Assembly: GCA_965206315.1 (NCBI GenBank)
Contig: OZ242210.1
Span: forward strand, 1,612,001 to 1,676,000
Length of the DNA stretch: 64,000 nt
From: Bin16 sp965206315
Lineage (GTDB): Bacteria > Chloroflexota > Dehalococcoidia > Lucifugimonadales > Australimonadaceae
Direction: 5' to 3'
In this document: in pieces, positions 1 to 8,697 of the stretch
Position numbering within the stretch: position 1 is the stretch's first letter
How the letters are laid out: the number at the start of each line of letters is the position of its first letter
Notes under the pieces: model-generated
Seen by the model: only the letters and a program-made list of their open reading frames with translations
The model's database searches: none
Told to the model about the DNA's origin: nothing
Program-made: the position numbers and the translations under genes

Positions 1-340
1 GGAAGACGACCTGTATGCGCCGGCGCATCGCCCGCATGGCCCCGCCCTTGAGGGTACCGAGGTCGACACCGTCGAACGTGATGCTACCGCTCGTGGGCCG
101 GTAGACCTGGAGTATGACGCGCCCGATGGTGGTCTTGCCGGAACCGCTTTCGCCCACGAGCCCCAGCGTCTCGCCTCGCTTTACGGTGAAGCTCACGTCG
201 TCCACAGCCTTCACTTCCCCGACCTGGCGCTGCAGGATGACGCCCGACATCACGGGGAAGTACATCTTGACGTCGCTGACTTCCAGCAGGTTGTCCTGGC
301 TCGACGCCGCTGCGGTGGGAGCAGGGGAGGTCTGTGTCAT
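1..340 (-). CDS. Oligopeptide-type ABC transporter ATPase (DppF/OppF class), truncated by window edge
   Basis: Second ATPase of a dipeptide/oligopeptide-type importer, working on the cytoplasmic face. Only the first 113 codons are in the window. They start with ATG at 340, which overlaps the stop codon of the upstream ATPase gene by four bases (ATGA), so translation is probably coupled. About 17 low-complexity residues are followed by the ABC fold, with Walker A GESGSGKT at residues 63-70. The window ends at the Q-loop (QVVF, 110-113). The insert before Walker A (LQRQVGEVKAVDDVSF) is the form usual in DppF/OppF rather than DppD/OppD. The substrate cannot be read from the sequence. Confidence 0.9.
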   Translation of the reverse strand, partial: MTQTSPAPTAAASSQDNLLEVSDVKMYFPVMSGVILQRQVGEVKAVDDVSFTVKRGETLGLVGESGSGKTTIGRVILQVYRPTSGSITFDGVDLGTLKGGAMRAMRRRIQVVF

Positions 341-1350
341 GCCCGTGTCTGCACGAGTTCCAGGGGGCCGAACTCGTGTCCTTTCCAACACGCGTACACG
401 TGTTCGGTGCCGTCCTTCGACGAGAGCGGAGGCATCTCGGCGCGACAGCGGTCGTCCGCATGGGGGCAACGGGGGACGAAGGAGCAGCCGGGAGGAAGGC
501 GGTCCAGGTCCGGCGGCATCCCTTCGATAGACGCCAGCCTGTCCTCGCGGTCGACATCCAACCGAGGCACGGAGCCCAGCAATCCGCGCGTGTAGGGGTG
601 CTTCGGGGTCTCGTATATCTCGTCCGCCGTCCCGCGTTCGATGATCTTGCCCGCGTACATCACGTTCACGCGGTCTGCGTACCGGGCAACCACTCCGAGG
701 TTGTGCGTAATGATGATGACGGCGGTACCCAGTTCGGTGCTGAGATTCTTGATGAGTTCGAGAATCTGGGCCTGGATCGTCACGTCGAGCGCGGTAGTCG
801 CTTCGTCGGCGAGGAGCAGTCGCGGGGTGCAACTGAGGGCGATGGCAATCATCACCCGCTGGCGCATGCCGCCACTGAACTGGTGGGGATAGTTGCTCAG
901 GCGGCTTTTGGCGTCCGGTATGCCGACCATCTCCAGCAGTTCCACGCTCCGGCGGACCGCCGCCTCCGGCGAGTAGCCCATGTGGAGCTCGACCGTCTCC
1001 GTGAGCTGTCGTCCTATCGTCAACACGGGGTTCAGGGAGGTCATCGGCTCCTGGAAGATCATGGCGATCTTGTTGCCGCGGATGCTCCTCATCTGGCGTT
1101 CCGACAGCTTCATCAGGTCCTGGCCTTCGAAGATGACTTCCCCGCCGACGATCCTGCCGGGGGGGTTCGGGATGAGCCTGAGGAGCGACAGGGCGCTCAC
1201 GCTCTTTCCACATCCGCTCTCGCCGACGAGGCCCAGCGTCTCGCCTTCCTGCAGGTCGTAGCTCACGCCGTCCACGGCTTTGACGATGCCGCCTTCGGAG
1301 TTGAACTCGGTGCGCAGGTCACGCACCTCCAGCAACGTAGCCAACAGCAA
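337..1350 (-). CDS. Oligopeptide-type ABC transporter ATPase (DppD/OppD class)
   Basis: First ATPase of the peptide-type ABC importer (337 aa). Walker A GESGCGKS is at 43-50, the Q-loop glutamine at 100, the ABC signature FSGGMRQR at about 158-165 and Walker B LLLADE at about 178-183. The signature begins with Phe where most family members have Leu, and the usual ADEPTTALD reads ADEATTALD; neither change removes a catalytic residue. The C-terminus carries the cysteine-rich oligopeptide-transporter extension (CSFVPRCPHADDRC), typical of the DppD/DppF pair. It follows the DppC-like permease by 40 bases and overlaps the next ATPase by four. Length matches the family. Confidence 0.93.
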   Translation of the reverse strand: MLLATLLEVRDLRTEFNSEGGIVKAVDGVSYDLQEGETLGLVGESGCGKSVSALSLLRLIPNPPGRIVGGEVIFEGQDLMKLSERQMRSIRGNKIAMIFQEPMTSLNPVLTIGRQLTETVELHMGYSPEAAVRRSVELLEMVGIPDAKSRLSNYPHQFSGGMRQRVMIAIALSCTPRLLLADEATTALDVTIQAQILELIKNLSTELGTAVIIITHNLGVVARYADRVNVMYAGKIIERGTADEIYETPKHPYTRGLLGSVPRLDVDREDRLASIEGMPPDLDRLPPGCSFVPRCPHADDRCRAEMPPLSSKDGTEHVYACWKGHEFGPLELVQTRA

Positions 1351-1390
1351 CTCCCTTCTGAGTCGTTCGTACCTACAGCCGACGGGTCTG

Positions 1391-2314
1391 CTAAGAATCG
1401 CCTCGCCGCAGACGCGGGTCGAGCACGTCGCGCAGAGCGTCGCCGAGCAGGGCGAACGTGAACACGACCGCCGACAGTGCGATGCCGGGGAAGATGACCA
1501 TCCACGGCGCCGCTTCCATGTAGCCGCGCGCGCCTATGTTCAGCATGCCGCCCCAACTCGGGGAAGGCGGGGGTATGCCGAGGCCAAGGAATGCCAGCCC
1601 GGCCTCGGCGACGATTACGCCGCCAAGCGCGCCGGTCGCGAGGACGAACACCGGACCGAGCGTATTCGGCAGGATGTGCCGCAAGACCATGCGGAGCAGG
1701 CTCACCCCGATCGTCACCGCCGCCAGCACGTACACCTCTTCCTTCACGCTCAACGTACTGGAACGCGACAGGCGCACGACCCGGGGCACGATGGCAACCG
1801 ATAACGCAAGGCCCACGTTGAGCAGCGATGCGCCCAGGGCGACGACGAGCAGCATGGCCAGAATGATGAACGGGAACCCCATCAACACGTCGACCACCCG
1901 TTGCACCACCAGGTCGAGTTTGCCTCCCAGGTAACCCGAGAGGACCCCGATGACCATGCCGACCACCGTGCCCAGCCCGATGGCGAGGAACCCCACCTGG
2001 AGCGAGATGCGCGCACCGTAGACAACCCGGCTGAAGACATCACGCCCAAGGTTGTCGGTACCCATGAAGTGAGAGGACGAAGGGGCCTCAAGCCGTTCTG
2101 CCGCGACCTGATCGCGGATGGGGTCATGCGTTGCGATCAGGGGCGCAAACAACGCGATGAGTGCGAGCAGGATGAGCACGACGGCGCTGACGGCGCCCGC
2201 CGGTTTCCGGCGGGCGAACCGCTTCAGGTTCTGCGCCACCGTGCGCTTCGGCCTCGCCTCCTGGACCAACTGATCGAAGGCTGACTGGCCCCCTGCTGCT
2301 GCTTCTATCGCCAT
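1391..2314 (-). CDS. Peptide-type ABC transporter permease (DppC class)
   Basis: Inner permease subunit of the peptide-type importer (307 aa). A cytoplasmic N-terminus of about 40 residues is followed by a first membrane span at about 41-61 and further spans after a large extracytoplasmic loop, the DppC/OppC layout (OppC_N plus BPD_transp_1). The ATPase-docking loop lies near residues 215-240 (LRMVLRHILPNTLGPV), and the C-terminal LAFLGLGIPPPSPSWGGM segment is highly characteristic of DppC. It sits 21 bases after the DppB-like gene in the same operon. Assignment to the subfamily is firm; the transported compound is not known. Confidence 0.92.
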   Translation of the reverse strand: MAIEAAAGGQSAFDQLVQEARPKRTVAQNLKRFARRKPAGAVSAVVLILLALIALFAPLIATHDPIRDQVAAERLEAPSSSHFMGTDNLGRDVFSRVVYGARISLQVGFLAIGLGTVVGMVIGVLSGYLGGKLDLVVQRVVDVLMGFPFIILAMLLVVALGASLLNVGLALSVAIVPRVVRLSRSSTLSVKEEVYVLAAVTIGVSLLRMVLRHILPNTLGPVFVLATGALGGVIVAEAGLAFLGLGIPPPSPSWGGMLNIGARGYMEAAPWMVIFPGIALSAVVFTFALLGDALRDVLDPRLRRGDS

Positions 2315-2335
2315 CCTGTCAGACCTCCCAGCCCA

Positions 2336-3304
2336 CTATGAGTACCTGACCCGCGGGTCTACGTACGAATACGCGATGTCGACCACGAGATTGAGGCCGA
2401 GCATGAAGAAGACGAGCATCATCGCCAGGCTTTGCACAACGGGGAAGTCCCTGCCCACCGCGGCTTCGACGATAGCCTGGCCAAGGCCGGGGATGCCGAA
2501 CAGGTTCTCGAGGATGACGGTGCCACCGAGCAGCGTGCTCACCTCCAGGCCTCCCAGCGTGATGACCGGGATGAGCACGTTGGGCAGGCTGTGCCGGCGC
2601 ACGACCAACTGCTGACCGAGCCCTTTCGCCTTGGCTGTCCGCACGTAGTCCTGGGCGAGCACTTCCAGCATGCCGGAGCGCGTGATGCGCGTCATGTAGG
2701 CGCTGAAGCGCCAAGCGAGGATCAACGCAGGCCAGATCATGATCTGAAGATGATGGAACGGGTCCACCCAGATGTTGGAGTAGCCCAACGGGGGTGACCA
2801 GCCGATCTGCGTCACCATGAAGAGCAGGAGCAGGAGCGCTATCCAGAAGTTCGGCATCGATTGGCCGAGGATCGCCCCCATGCGGAGGACATAGTCCGGC
2901 CACTTGTCCTGGTACAGGGCAGAGAACACCCCGAGCGGCACGGCGACGATTATGGAGAGCAGCACCGTATAGACGGTGAGCTGGAGCGTCACCGGCAGGC
3001 GCCGGGCGATGATCGATGAGAGCGGCTCCGTGGAGCGGATCGACTCGCCGCCGAACTCTCCGTTGACCATCGACCACGCCCACTTGGCGTACTGGATGGG
3101 GAGAGGGTCGTTCAGGCCGAGCTCCTCGCGGAGCTCCCTGATCTGGGTCTCGGTGTACCCGCCGCCGCCCTCGACTGCTTCCTGCCCGAGGATGGCGAGC
3201 GCCACGTCTCCCGGCAGGATCCTGAGTATCCCGAAGATGAGGACGCTCGCGAGCAGGAGCGTCGGGATGAACAGCAGTACTCGCCGTGCTATGTACTTCT
3301 GCAT
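2336..3304 (-). CDS. Peptide-type ABC transporter permease (DppB class)
   Basis: Membrane permease of the peptide-type importer (322 aa). It opens with the DppB N-terminus (MQKYIARRVLLFIPTLLLAS) and its first span at about 9-29. A large periplasm-side loop carries the family pattern LREELGLNDPLPIQYAKW, and five more spans follow. The docking loop KGLGQQLVVRRHSLPN precedes the conserved VILENLFGIPGLGQ segment. Length matches the family (310-340 aa). It lies 49 bases downstream of the binding-protein gene and 21 bases before the DppC-like gene, giving the usual A-B-C-D-F order on the minus strand. Confidence 0.92.
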   Translation of the reverse strand: MQKYIARRVLLFIPTLLLASVLIFGILRILPGDVALAILGQEAVEGGGGYTETQIRELREELGLNDPLPIQYAKWAWSMVNGEFGGESIRSTEPLSSIIARRLPVTLQLTVYTVLLSIIVAVPLGVFSALYQDKWPDYVLRMGAILGQSMPNFWIALLLLLFMVTQIGWSPPLGYSNIWVDPFHHLQIMIWPALILAWRFSAYMTRITRSGMLEVLAQDYVRTAKAKGLGQQLVVRRHSLPNVLIPVITLGGLEVSTLLGGTVILENLFGIPGLGQAIVEAAVGRDFPVVQSLAMMLVFFMLGLNLVVDIAYSYVDPRVRYS

Positions 3305-3353
3305 CCTGCGTCCTTCAGGCCCGCTTTCCCATGCGGCTTATCATCCGAGGCCC

Positions 3354-5138
3354 TTACTTGTCCAGCCAGACTGTAGCGAAGTCGAGGTTGCGGCGGTAGT
3401 TGTCGATAGGCACCTGGATGCCCTTCACGTACTCGCGGACGACCGTGTGGGTGTTCTCCGTGTAGAGCCAGGCTCCGTAAGCCTGCTCCACGGCGATGTA
3501 CCGCTCCATCTCCCGCGCGATGTCGATCCGCTCTTCGACACTGCCCGCAGCCGCCAGACGGACGAAGAAGTCGTCCACCCTGGTGTCGTTGTGCTTCGAG
3601 TCGGCTGTGGCGCTGGTGCCGGCACTGGACGTGATCGACCCGTATTGGCTGGGCAGCGCGAGCGTCGGGCCGCTCATCACCATGTCGTACGAGCCTTCCA
3701 GCGTCCTGGCTGCTCGCGTTGCGTCGTCCACGAGCTGCAGGTCGATGCTGATGCCGAGGTCTTCCAATTGACCGACCAGAGGCTCACAGACGAACCCCCA
3801 CAGCCTGCGGCACATGAACTCGGCCTCGAAGCCGTCCGGATAGCCTGCCTCGGTCAGCAGAGCTTTCGCCTGTTGCCGGTCGGCGTCCTTGGTCGCGGTG
3901 TTCCAGCCCGGCGTTTCCATGAGGCCCGGGTTCGCCCATGCGGTGTCCGGGTCGAACATGCCGGTCATCTTGCCGAAGCCGCCGAAAGTCACCTGGACGA
4001 GTTCCGGCCGGTCGAGCCAGAGGTGTATGGCCTGCCTGACCCGCACGTCCTGCAGCGGCCCCTCGCGCAGGGTGTTGAAGGCGAGCGCCCAGAAGCTGGA
4101 CTGCGCCATCTCCAGGATCGTCACCCTTTCGGGGCCGAGGGTGGAGAGGATAGCTGCTTCACGCTCCGGGGTGAGCTGGAAGCCGGAACCACGGGCCGTG
4201 GCATCCAACCGTCCCGTTCGAAAAGCGGTATCCATGCCGGACGGGTCGGGCGTGATGTAGAAGTCGATGCCGTCGAGGTAGGGGAGCTGGTTCCCGTCCT
4301 CGTCCGTCTTGTAGTACTGGTCGAACCGGCGCATCTTCGCGACGCTGCCGGGCCGGTACTCCTCCAGGTAGAACGGGCCGAGCGCGACGAGTCCTACGTC
4401 CAGGGGGGAGACGTTGACGTTGCCCGCGTCTATCTCCGGCTGCATCAGGTGGCGCGGGTGGGCGATGATCTGGTTGTCGACCGCGAGCAGCTGGTCGAAG
4501 TCGAAGACGGGGCTCTTGAGGTTGATGACGACGGTGAGGTCGTCCGGGGTCTCGACGCTCTCCACCCACCGTGCGAAGTTCCAGCTGACGGGGCGCCTCG
4601 AGTTCTCTCCGACCGTTACGCCGAACACGGCCAGCTCCAGCCAGAACTTCACGTCCGCAGCGGTGAGCTGGACGCCGTCGTGCCAGTAGACATCGTCGCG
4701 GAGCGTGAACGTCCATGCCGTTCCATCGTCGTTCTTGGACCATTCGGTTGCCACGCCGGGACAGACCGCCGTGCCGTCGTCCGGGCATTGGCGGATCATG
4801 TTCCCCATGCCGAAGATCGACCCTGCCGGCATCAGCACGCTGATACTGCCGGACCGCATCGGGTCCCAGCCCTGGGGCGGGTCTGCGCGGGTGGAGAAGT
4901 TGGCGATACCTCCGTACCGGGACTTCTCCTCCATCATCATGGCCGTCGGCGTAGGTGCAGGAGCAGCTCCGTCGCCGCTGTCCGACGGCGTTGGGGTTGC
5001 CGCGGGTGCCTGTGTGTCCGGCGCCCTGGTGGGGGTGGGAGTCGGGTCGTCTGACGCGCAAGCAGCCAGCACCATGGTCAGGGCGAGGACGCTCGCTACG
5101 AGCACCAGTGCCTGAAGTGCACGCTCTCTGATCATCAT
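3354..5138 (-). CDS. Peptide-type ABC transporter substrate-binding lipoprotein (SBP family 5)
   Basis: Extracytoplasmic binding protein of the peptide-type importer (594 aa). I start it at ATG 5138, preceded by GGGAGG at six bases, rather than at longer in-frame starts upstream that lack signal-peptide character. The N-terminus is a lipoprotein signal with the lipobox VLAAC, then a Thr/Pro-rich stalk (DPTPTPTRAP and further TPTP units), then a family 5 solute-binding domain. Typical elements are YWHDGVQLTAADVKFWLEL, WALAFNT near the middle and DVRVRQAIHLWLDR. It belongs to the operon led by the collagen-like lipoprotein, 31 bases downstream of it. Family 5 proteins bind peptides, nickel, glycosides or opines, so the ligand stays open. 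Confidence 0.92.
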   Translation of the reverse strand: MMIRERALQALVLVASVLALTMVLAACASDDPTPTPTRAPDTQAPAATPTPSDSGDGAAPAPTPTAMMMEEKSRYGGIANFSTRADPPQGWDPMRSGSISVLMPAGSIFGMGNMIRQCPDDGTAVCPGVATEWSKNDDGTAWTFTLRDDVYWHDGVQLTAADVKFWLELAVFGVTVGENSRRPVSWNFARWVESVETPDDLTVVINLKSPVFDFDQLLAVDNQIIAHPRHLMQPEIDAGNVNVSPLDVGLVALGPFYLEEYRPGSVAKMRRFDQYYKTDEDGNQLPYLDGIDFYITPDPSGMDTAFRTGRLDATARGSGFQLTPEREAAILSTLGPERVTILEMAQSSFWALAFNTLREGPLQDVRVRQAIHLWLDRPELVQVTFGGFGKMTGMFDPDTAWANPGLMETPGWNTATKDADRQQAKALLTEAGYPDGFEAEFMCRRLWGFVCEPLVGQLEDLGISIDLQLVDDATRAARTLEGSYDMVMSGPTLALPSQYGSITSSAGTSATADSKHNDTRVDDFFVRLAAAGSVEERIDIAREMERYIAVEQAYGAWLYTENTHTVVREYVKGIQVPIDNYRRNLDFATVWLDK

Positions 5139-5169
5139 CGGAATCCTCCCTGGTCCACTTGCCGTTCCC

Positions 5170-5679
5170 TTACTCGGCCGGTGCAGCCGCGAAGGTGATG
5201 GGCGCGGTAGCGAGGGAGCCCATGCTGCCTTCGGCTCTGACGGTGTACATGCCTGGGGCGGAGCGGATGCGCTCCATCCTGAACCGTCCGCGCGGCGTTG
5301 CTTCGAACGTTCCGTACGGGGATGCGTCGATACCGGCGACGGTGCCGGGGCCGTAGACGTCGGTGTGGAAGATGATGAGGACGGACTCGCCGGGCTGGAA
5401 TCCCCATCCGGTGACGGTGAAGGTGCGCTCGGAGCCGAGGGTGTAGACGGCCTTGTCGAGGGAGATGCCGGCGGCGGAGGCGGGGGCGGGGTCACCGGGC
5501 GGGCCCTGAGCGCCATCGGCGCCAGCGGGTCCTGCAGGGCCGGCGGGTCCTGCGGCCCCCTGTGGTCCCTGTTGGCCAGCCGGGCCGGCGGGGCCAGTCT
5601 GTCCCGCTTCGCCCTGGCATGCCGTGGCAACCAGTGCGAGCGTGAGCATCAGAACGCAGACGGCTGGAATGATTCGCAT
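5170..5679 (-). CDS. Collagen-like repeat lipoprotein heading the ABC operon
   Basis: Small secreted lipoprotein (169 aa) of unknown role. A signal peptide ends in the lipobox VATAC (Cys about 21). Next come about a dozen Gly-X-Y triplets (GQTGPAGPAGQQGPQGAAG and on), interrupted once by GADGAQ, and then a folded domain of about 110 residues from DPAPASAAGISLDKAVY. That domain looks like an Ig/beta-sandwich (FTVTGWGFQPGESVLIIFHT, with PGMYTVRAEGSMGSLATAPI near the end). RBS GGGAGG sits seven bases before ATG 5679. It is the first gene after the promoter at 5741-5769 and is 31 bases from the binding-protein gene. It could trimerise through the collagen stretch and display the domain at the cell surface; that is inference. 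Confidence 0.85.
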   Translation of the reverse strand: MRIIPAVCVLMLTLALVATACQGEAGQTGPAGPAGQQGPQGAAGPAGPAGPAGADGAQGPPGDPAPASAAGISLDKAVYTLGSERTFTVTGWGFQPGESVLIIFHTDVYGPGTVAGIDASPYGTFEATPRGRFRMERIRSAPGMYTVRAEGSMGSLATAPITFAAAPAE

Positions 5680-5740
5680 CGGAGTTCCTCCCTCTCACGT
5701 GCCGTTCCGAAGAGCAGACCGGGCATCCAACAGCGAGCGC

Positions 5741-5769
5741 ATTCTAGGAAGGGCGTATAGGGCTGTCAA
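5741..5769 (-). promoter_or_regulatory. Sigma-70-type promoter of the collagen-like lipoprotein/ABC operon
   Basis: On the minus strand, TTGACA (5769-5764) is separated by exactly 17 bases from TAGAAT (5746-5741). The -35 box is perfect and the -10 box matches five of six positions. The predicted transcript begins near 5734, giving a leader of about 55 bases before ATG 5679. This is the best match to the consensus in the window. Confidence 0.8.
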
Positions 5770-5860
5770 CAAAAATCGGAGTGTAAGGGGCTTACGTGTG
5801 ACTGATTTCACAAAATTTTCAGGACATGATAGGCAAGTGACAAAGCAATTCCGCTGGATT

Positions 5861-7249
5861 TCAACGGATTTCGACCAACAAACCACTCGCTCCGGTCGCA
5901 TAGAGCGCGTCGACGCCAACCGCGACGCCGAGGATCGCACCGCCTCCCGGTTCGATGCGCCATCGTATCTCTCCTGTCGCAGCGTCAACTGAGACCATCG
6001 TGCCCGATCGTGTTCCGACGACGACTTCACCTCCGGCTACAGTGGGAGAGGTTGCCGCAGACGCACCCAGGTGGGTCTGCCATAGTGTGTCGCCCGTCTG
6101 TTTGTCGTAGGCGAACACCGTTCCGCCTGCAGTGCTTGCGTAGGCTCGTTCGGAGTCAACCGCCGGGGTCTCGGTAAAGCTCTCCCCTCTTTCCTGACGC
6201 ACCCAGACCACGCCCTTCTGAGGCGGTAGTTCGTCGAGCATCCCCCAGCGGAACATCCACCGGCGGACGTTTCGAACCGACTTCTCGAACGGCCACTGGC
6301 GATTCTCCCAGCGCACGCGGCGGATAGTCCCGCTGATGTCTACGGCGTAGACCGAGTCTCCGGCGATCGCCGCGGAACCGTCGGTGAGTGACGTCTCGTA
6401 GTCGAACCACCGTTTCGCGGTGTGCCTGTCGATGAAGTGGATGAGGTTGTCCTGGGAGACGACAACGACGAGTTGGTCATTCACCGCAGGGCCGGACGTG
6501 ATACGTCCTTCCGTGGCGAAGCTCCACCGCTCCTGGCCGGTGAGCGCATCGAGCGCATAGAGGCGGCGGTCGCTCGAGCCCGCGTACAACACGCCGTCGA
6601 CTACGGCGGGAGAGGAGCGTACGGGAGCACCGGCCCGGAATGTCCAGACTTCGCTGCCGTCATCACGGTCGAGAGCCGTGACCCGTCCGTCCAGCATGCC
6701 GAAGTAGACCAGGCGCCCGGCGACGGACGGCGTGGAGCTGACGGGCGCTCCAAGACATCTATTCCACAGGGGAGCGCCGTCCGAGGCGGAGAATGCGTGC
6801 ATGCATCCGTCGACGCTGCCTGCGTATACAGCGTCTTCCAGCACGACGGGGCCGCCTCCCGGAGAGGCGCCAAGGTCTGCCTGCCAGGCCACCTCACCGG
6901 CCAGCAACGCGGCTGCTCCAGGCATCGCGTTCGCCCGCTGCGGGCTTCCGCCTTCAGTTGGCCAACCTCCGATCCGGAGCTCGGAAGTCAGGTCTGACGC
7001 GGGGTCAGGGAGGAAGCGGGTGAGCCCGATATTCTCGACAGCGACCCACGCTACAACGAGCAGTGCGAGGACCGCCGCTGCAGCCCGGATGAGCGTCCGC
7101 CGGAGCCTCGCACGGGCCCGCCATCTAGGGACGAGCGGCGAGTCGGAAGCGGGCAGAAGCTGCGTGCGACATCCCGCACAGAACCGCGAACCCATCTCAT
7201 TGGCATGCCCGCAGATGTGGCACACCGATGAGGCGCCGGTCTCACTCAA
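5861..7249 (-). CDS. Membrane-anchored zinc-ribbon protein with PQQ-type beta-propeller
   Basis: A 462-residue protein in three parts. The N-terminus is a zinc ribbon with paired CxxC knuckles (C10, C13, C24, C27). One membrane span follows at about 53-75 (IRAAAAVLALLVVAWVAV). The rest is an outward-facing propeller of seven or so PQQ/BamB-like blades, recognised by recurrent VYAGSVDG, VYFGMLDGRVTALD, LYAGSSDRRLYALD and VVVGTRSGTMVSVD units with the W/G spacing of the family. Ligands for a true PQQ dehydrogenase are not evident, so a scaffold, sensor or adhesin is more likely than an enzyme. It starts 17 bases after the upstream Rieske gene and probably shares its transcript. Confidence 0.82.
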   Translation of the reverse strand: MSETGASSVCHICGHANEMGSRFCAGCRTQLLPASDSPLVPRWRARARLRRTLIRAAAAVLALLVVAWVAVENIGLTRFLPDPASDLTSELRIGGWPTEGGSPQRANAMPGAAALLAGEVAWQADLGASPGGGPVVLEDAVYAGSVDGCMHAFSASDGAPLWNRCLGAPVSSTPSVAGRLVYFGMLDGRVTALDRDDGSEVWTFRAGAPVRSSPAVVDGVLYAGSSDRRLYALDALTGQERWSFATEGRITSGPAVNDQLVVVVSQDNLIHFIDRHTAKRWFDYETSLTDGSAAIAGDSVYAVDISGTIRRVRWENRQWPFEKSVRNVRRWMFRWGMLDELPPQKGVVWVRQERGESFTETPAVDSERAYASTAGGTVFAYDKQTGDTLWQTHLGASAATSPTVAGGEVVVGTRSGTMVSVDAATGEIRWRIEPGGGAILGVAVGVDALYATGASGLLVEIR

Positions 7250-7266
7250 CGTGCGGCCTCAGGCGC

Positions 7267-8592
7267 TCAGGCTCCTGCGTAGTTGACCGGCTGCAGAGCG
7301 ACCCGATGCTCTCTGGTCGCTTCGACCCAGTCTTCTTCCTTCGGCAGGACGGTAGCCGCAGCCCGGACTGCAAACAGCGTGGGGTCGTCTACGCTCGGCG
7401 GCAACTCGCCGGTGTCGCGGAAGGCCTTGGATGCGTTCAGCAAGCGGTAGCGGGTATGGATGATCCCGGAGTCCGTTGAGACGAGGTGCTCTTTCGTCCT
7501 GTCGTAGATGGGCCCCATCGTCTCCTGCATGCCGGAGTCCTGTGCCCATGTGCCGGGGATGCCGCACCAGCGCTCGGTCTGCTGAGCGTGGTAGTCGTTC
7601 CAGTAGTCGTTCATGATGTTCTGGCGCGGGCGCCACTGGCTGCCGGGGAGCGTCGGGTCAGGAGGCATGAAGCCCACGGTGCCGATGTTGTAGACGCCGG
7701 GGCGCTTCTCCATGTTGTCGAGCTCCTCCTCGGTCAGCGGGCGGTTGGGGTGGTACGTGGCCCCGAAGACCATGGTGTTCTCGTCGTCGATGGGGATCCA
7801 GGCGCGGAAGGCGCGCAGCGGGTCTTTCCCGTACGGGCCGGTCATGGTGTAGAAGGGCAGCACGAACTGGCTCATCCGCCAGTAGTAGTTGTCTTCGTCC
7901 ACGTCGCGGTGACATCCGATCAGCACGCCGTAGTCGGTGTCGATCGCCTCGAACACCGGGCAGCGGTCGATCTCCTTGTAGTAGGGCCCCATGGTCTTTT
8001 CGTTCGGCTGGGCCATCTGGAACGGGAACTTCGTGTGGAGGTAGGAGTTGTGCGAGTTGTCGATGTCGCCTTCCAACGCCTGCACGAAGTTGTTGATCTG
8101 CAGCCGCTTGGCTATGTGGCGGTGCTCTACCGGCACCATGTTCCACTCGAGGTCCGGCAGGGGAGGAGCGGGTTGCCGGGGGCCCATGTACGTCCATATG
8201 ACCCCGTTCCGCTCCTGGCAGGGGTATGCCTTGATGCCGACCTTGTTCCTGAAGGTCTCACCCTCAGGCGCGTTGGGCATGTCGATGCATGCCCCCGTGG
8301 TGTCGAACTTCCATCCGTGGTAGACGCACCTGAGTCCGTACTCCTCGTTGCGCCCGAAGAACATGCCCGCACCGCGGTGGGGGCAGCGGTCGTCGACCAT
8401 GCCGATGTTTCCGGCGGTGTCCCGGTAGGCGACAAGGTCCTCGCCGAGCAGCCGCACGCGGAGCGGCTGGCCGTCGCGTTCGGGTAACTCCGACGACATC
8501 AGCGCAGGGATCCAGTAGTGCCGGATCAGGTCTCCCGTGGGAGTCCCGGCTCCGACGCGGCACATCAGTTCGTTGTCTTCCCTCGTCAGCAT
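7267..8592 (-). CDS. Rieske ring-hydroxylating oxygenase alpha subunit (phthalate 4,5-dioxygenase-like)
   Basis: Rieske non-haem iron oxygenase (441 aa), expected to hydroxylate or dealkylate an aromatic ring using O2 and electrons from a reductase not encoded nearby. The [2Fe-2S] ligands are C70, H72, C89 and H92. The mononuclear iron histidines are H181 and H186 in GDIDNSHNSYLH, with the bridging Asp at 178. The opening MLTREDNELMCRVGAGTPTG matches the phthalate 4,5-dioxygenase/vanillate demethylase branch, which works without a beta subunit. ATG 8592 has the RBS AGGAGG. It lies downstream of a Gfo/Idh gene and 17 bases before the propeller gene. Substrate unknown; phthalate-like acids are the family guess. 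Confidence 0.93.
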   Translation of the reverse strand: MLTREDNELMCRVGAGTPTGDLIRHYWIPALMSSELPERDGQPLRVRLLGEDLVAYRDTAGNIGMVDDRCPHRGAGMFFGRNEEYGLRCVYHGWKFDTTGACIDMPNAPEGETFRNKVGIKAYPCQERNGVIWTYMGPRQPAPPLPDLEWNMVPVEHRHIAKRLQINNFVQALEGDIDNSHNSYLHTKFPFQMAQPNEKTMGPYYKEIDRCPVFEAIDTDYGVLIGCHRDVDEDNYYWRMSQFVLPFYTMTGPYGKDPLRAFRAWIPIDDENTMVFGATYHPNRPLTEEELDNMEKRPGVYNIGTVGFMPPDPTLPGSQWRPRQNIMNDYWNDYHAQQTERWCGIPGTWAQDSGMQETMGPIYDRTKEHLVSTDSGIIHTRYRLLNASKAFRDTGELPPSVDDPTLFAVRAAATVLPKEEDWVEATREHRVALQPVNYAGA

Positions 8593-8697
8593 AGCTACCT
8601 CCTACCTTCCTGCACGAACCTCACTCGCAACGACGAAGCCCGCACATCTTATTGCAGCAAACGGAGGATTGCTATCAGAGCGCTGCAGGTGGCGGCG

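Noticed and set aside
2976..5054. Very long open frame on the plus strand opposite the permease and binding-protein genes
   Set aside because: It lies antisense to well-recognised DppB- and DppA-like proteins, has no family features and is a by-product of high GC codon use.
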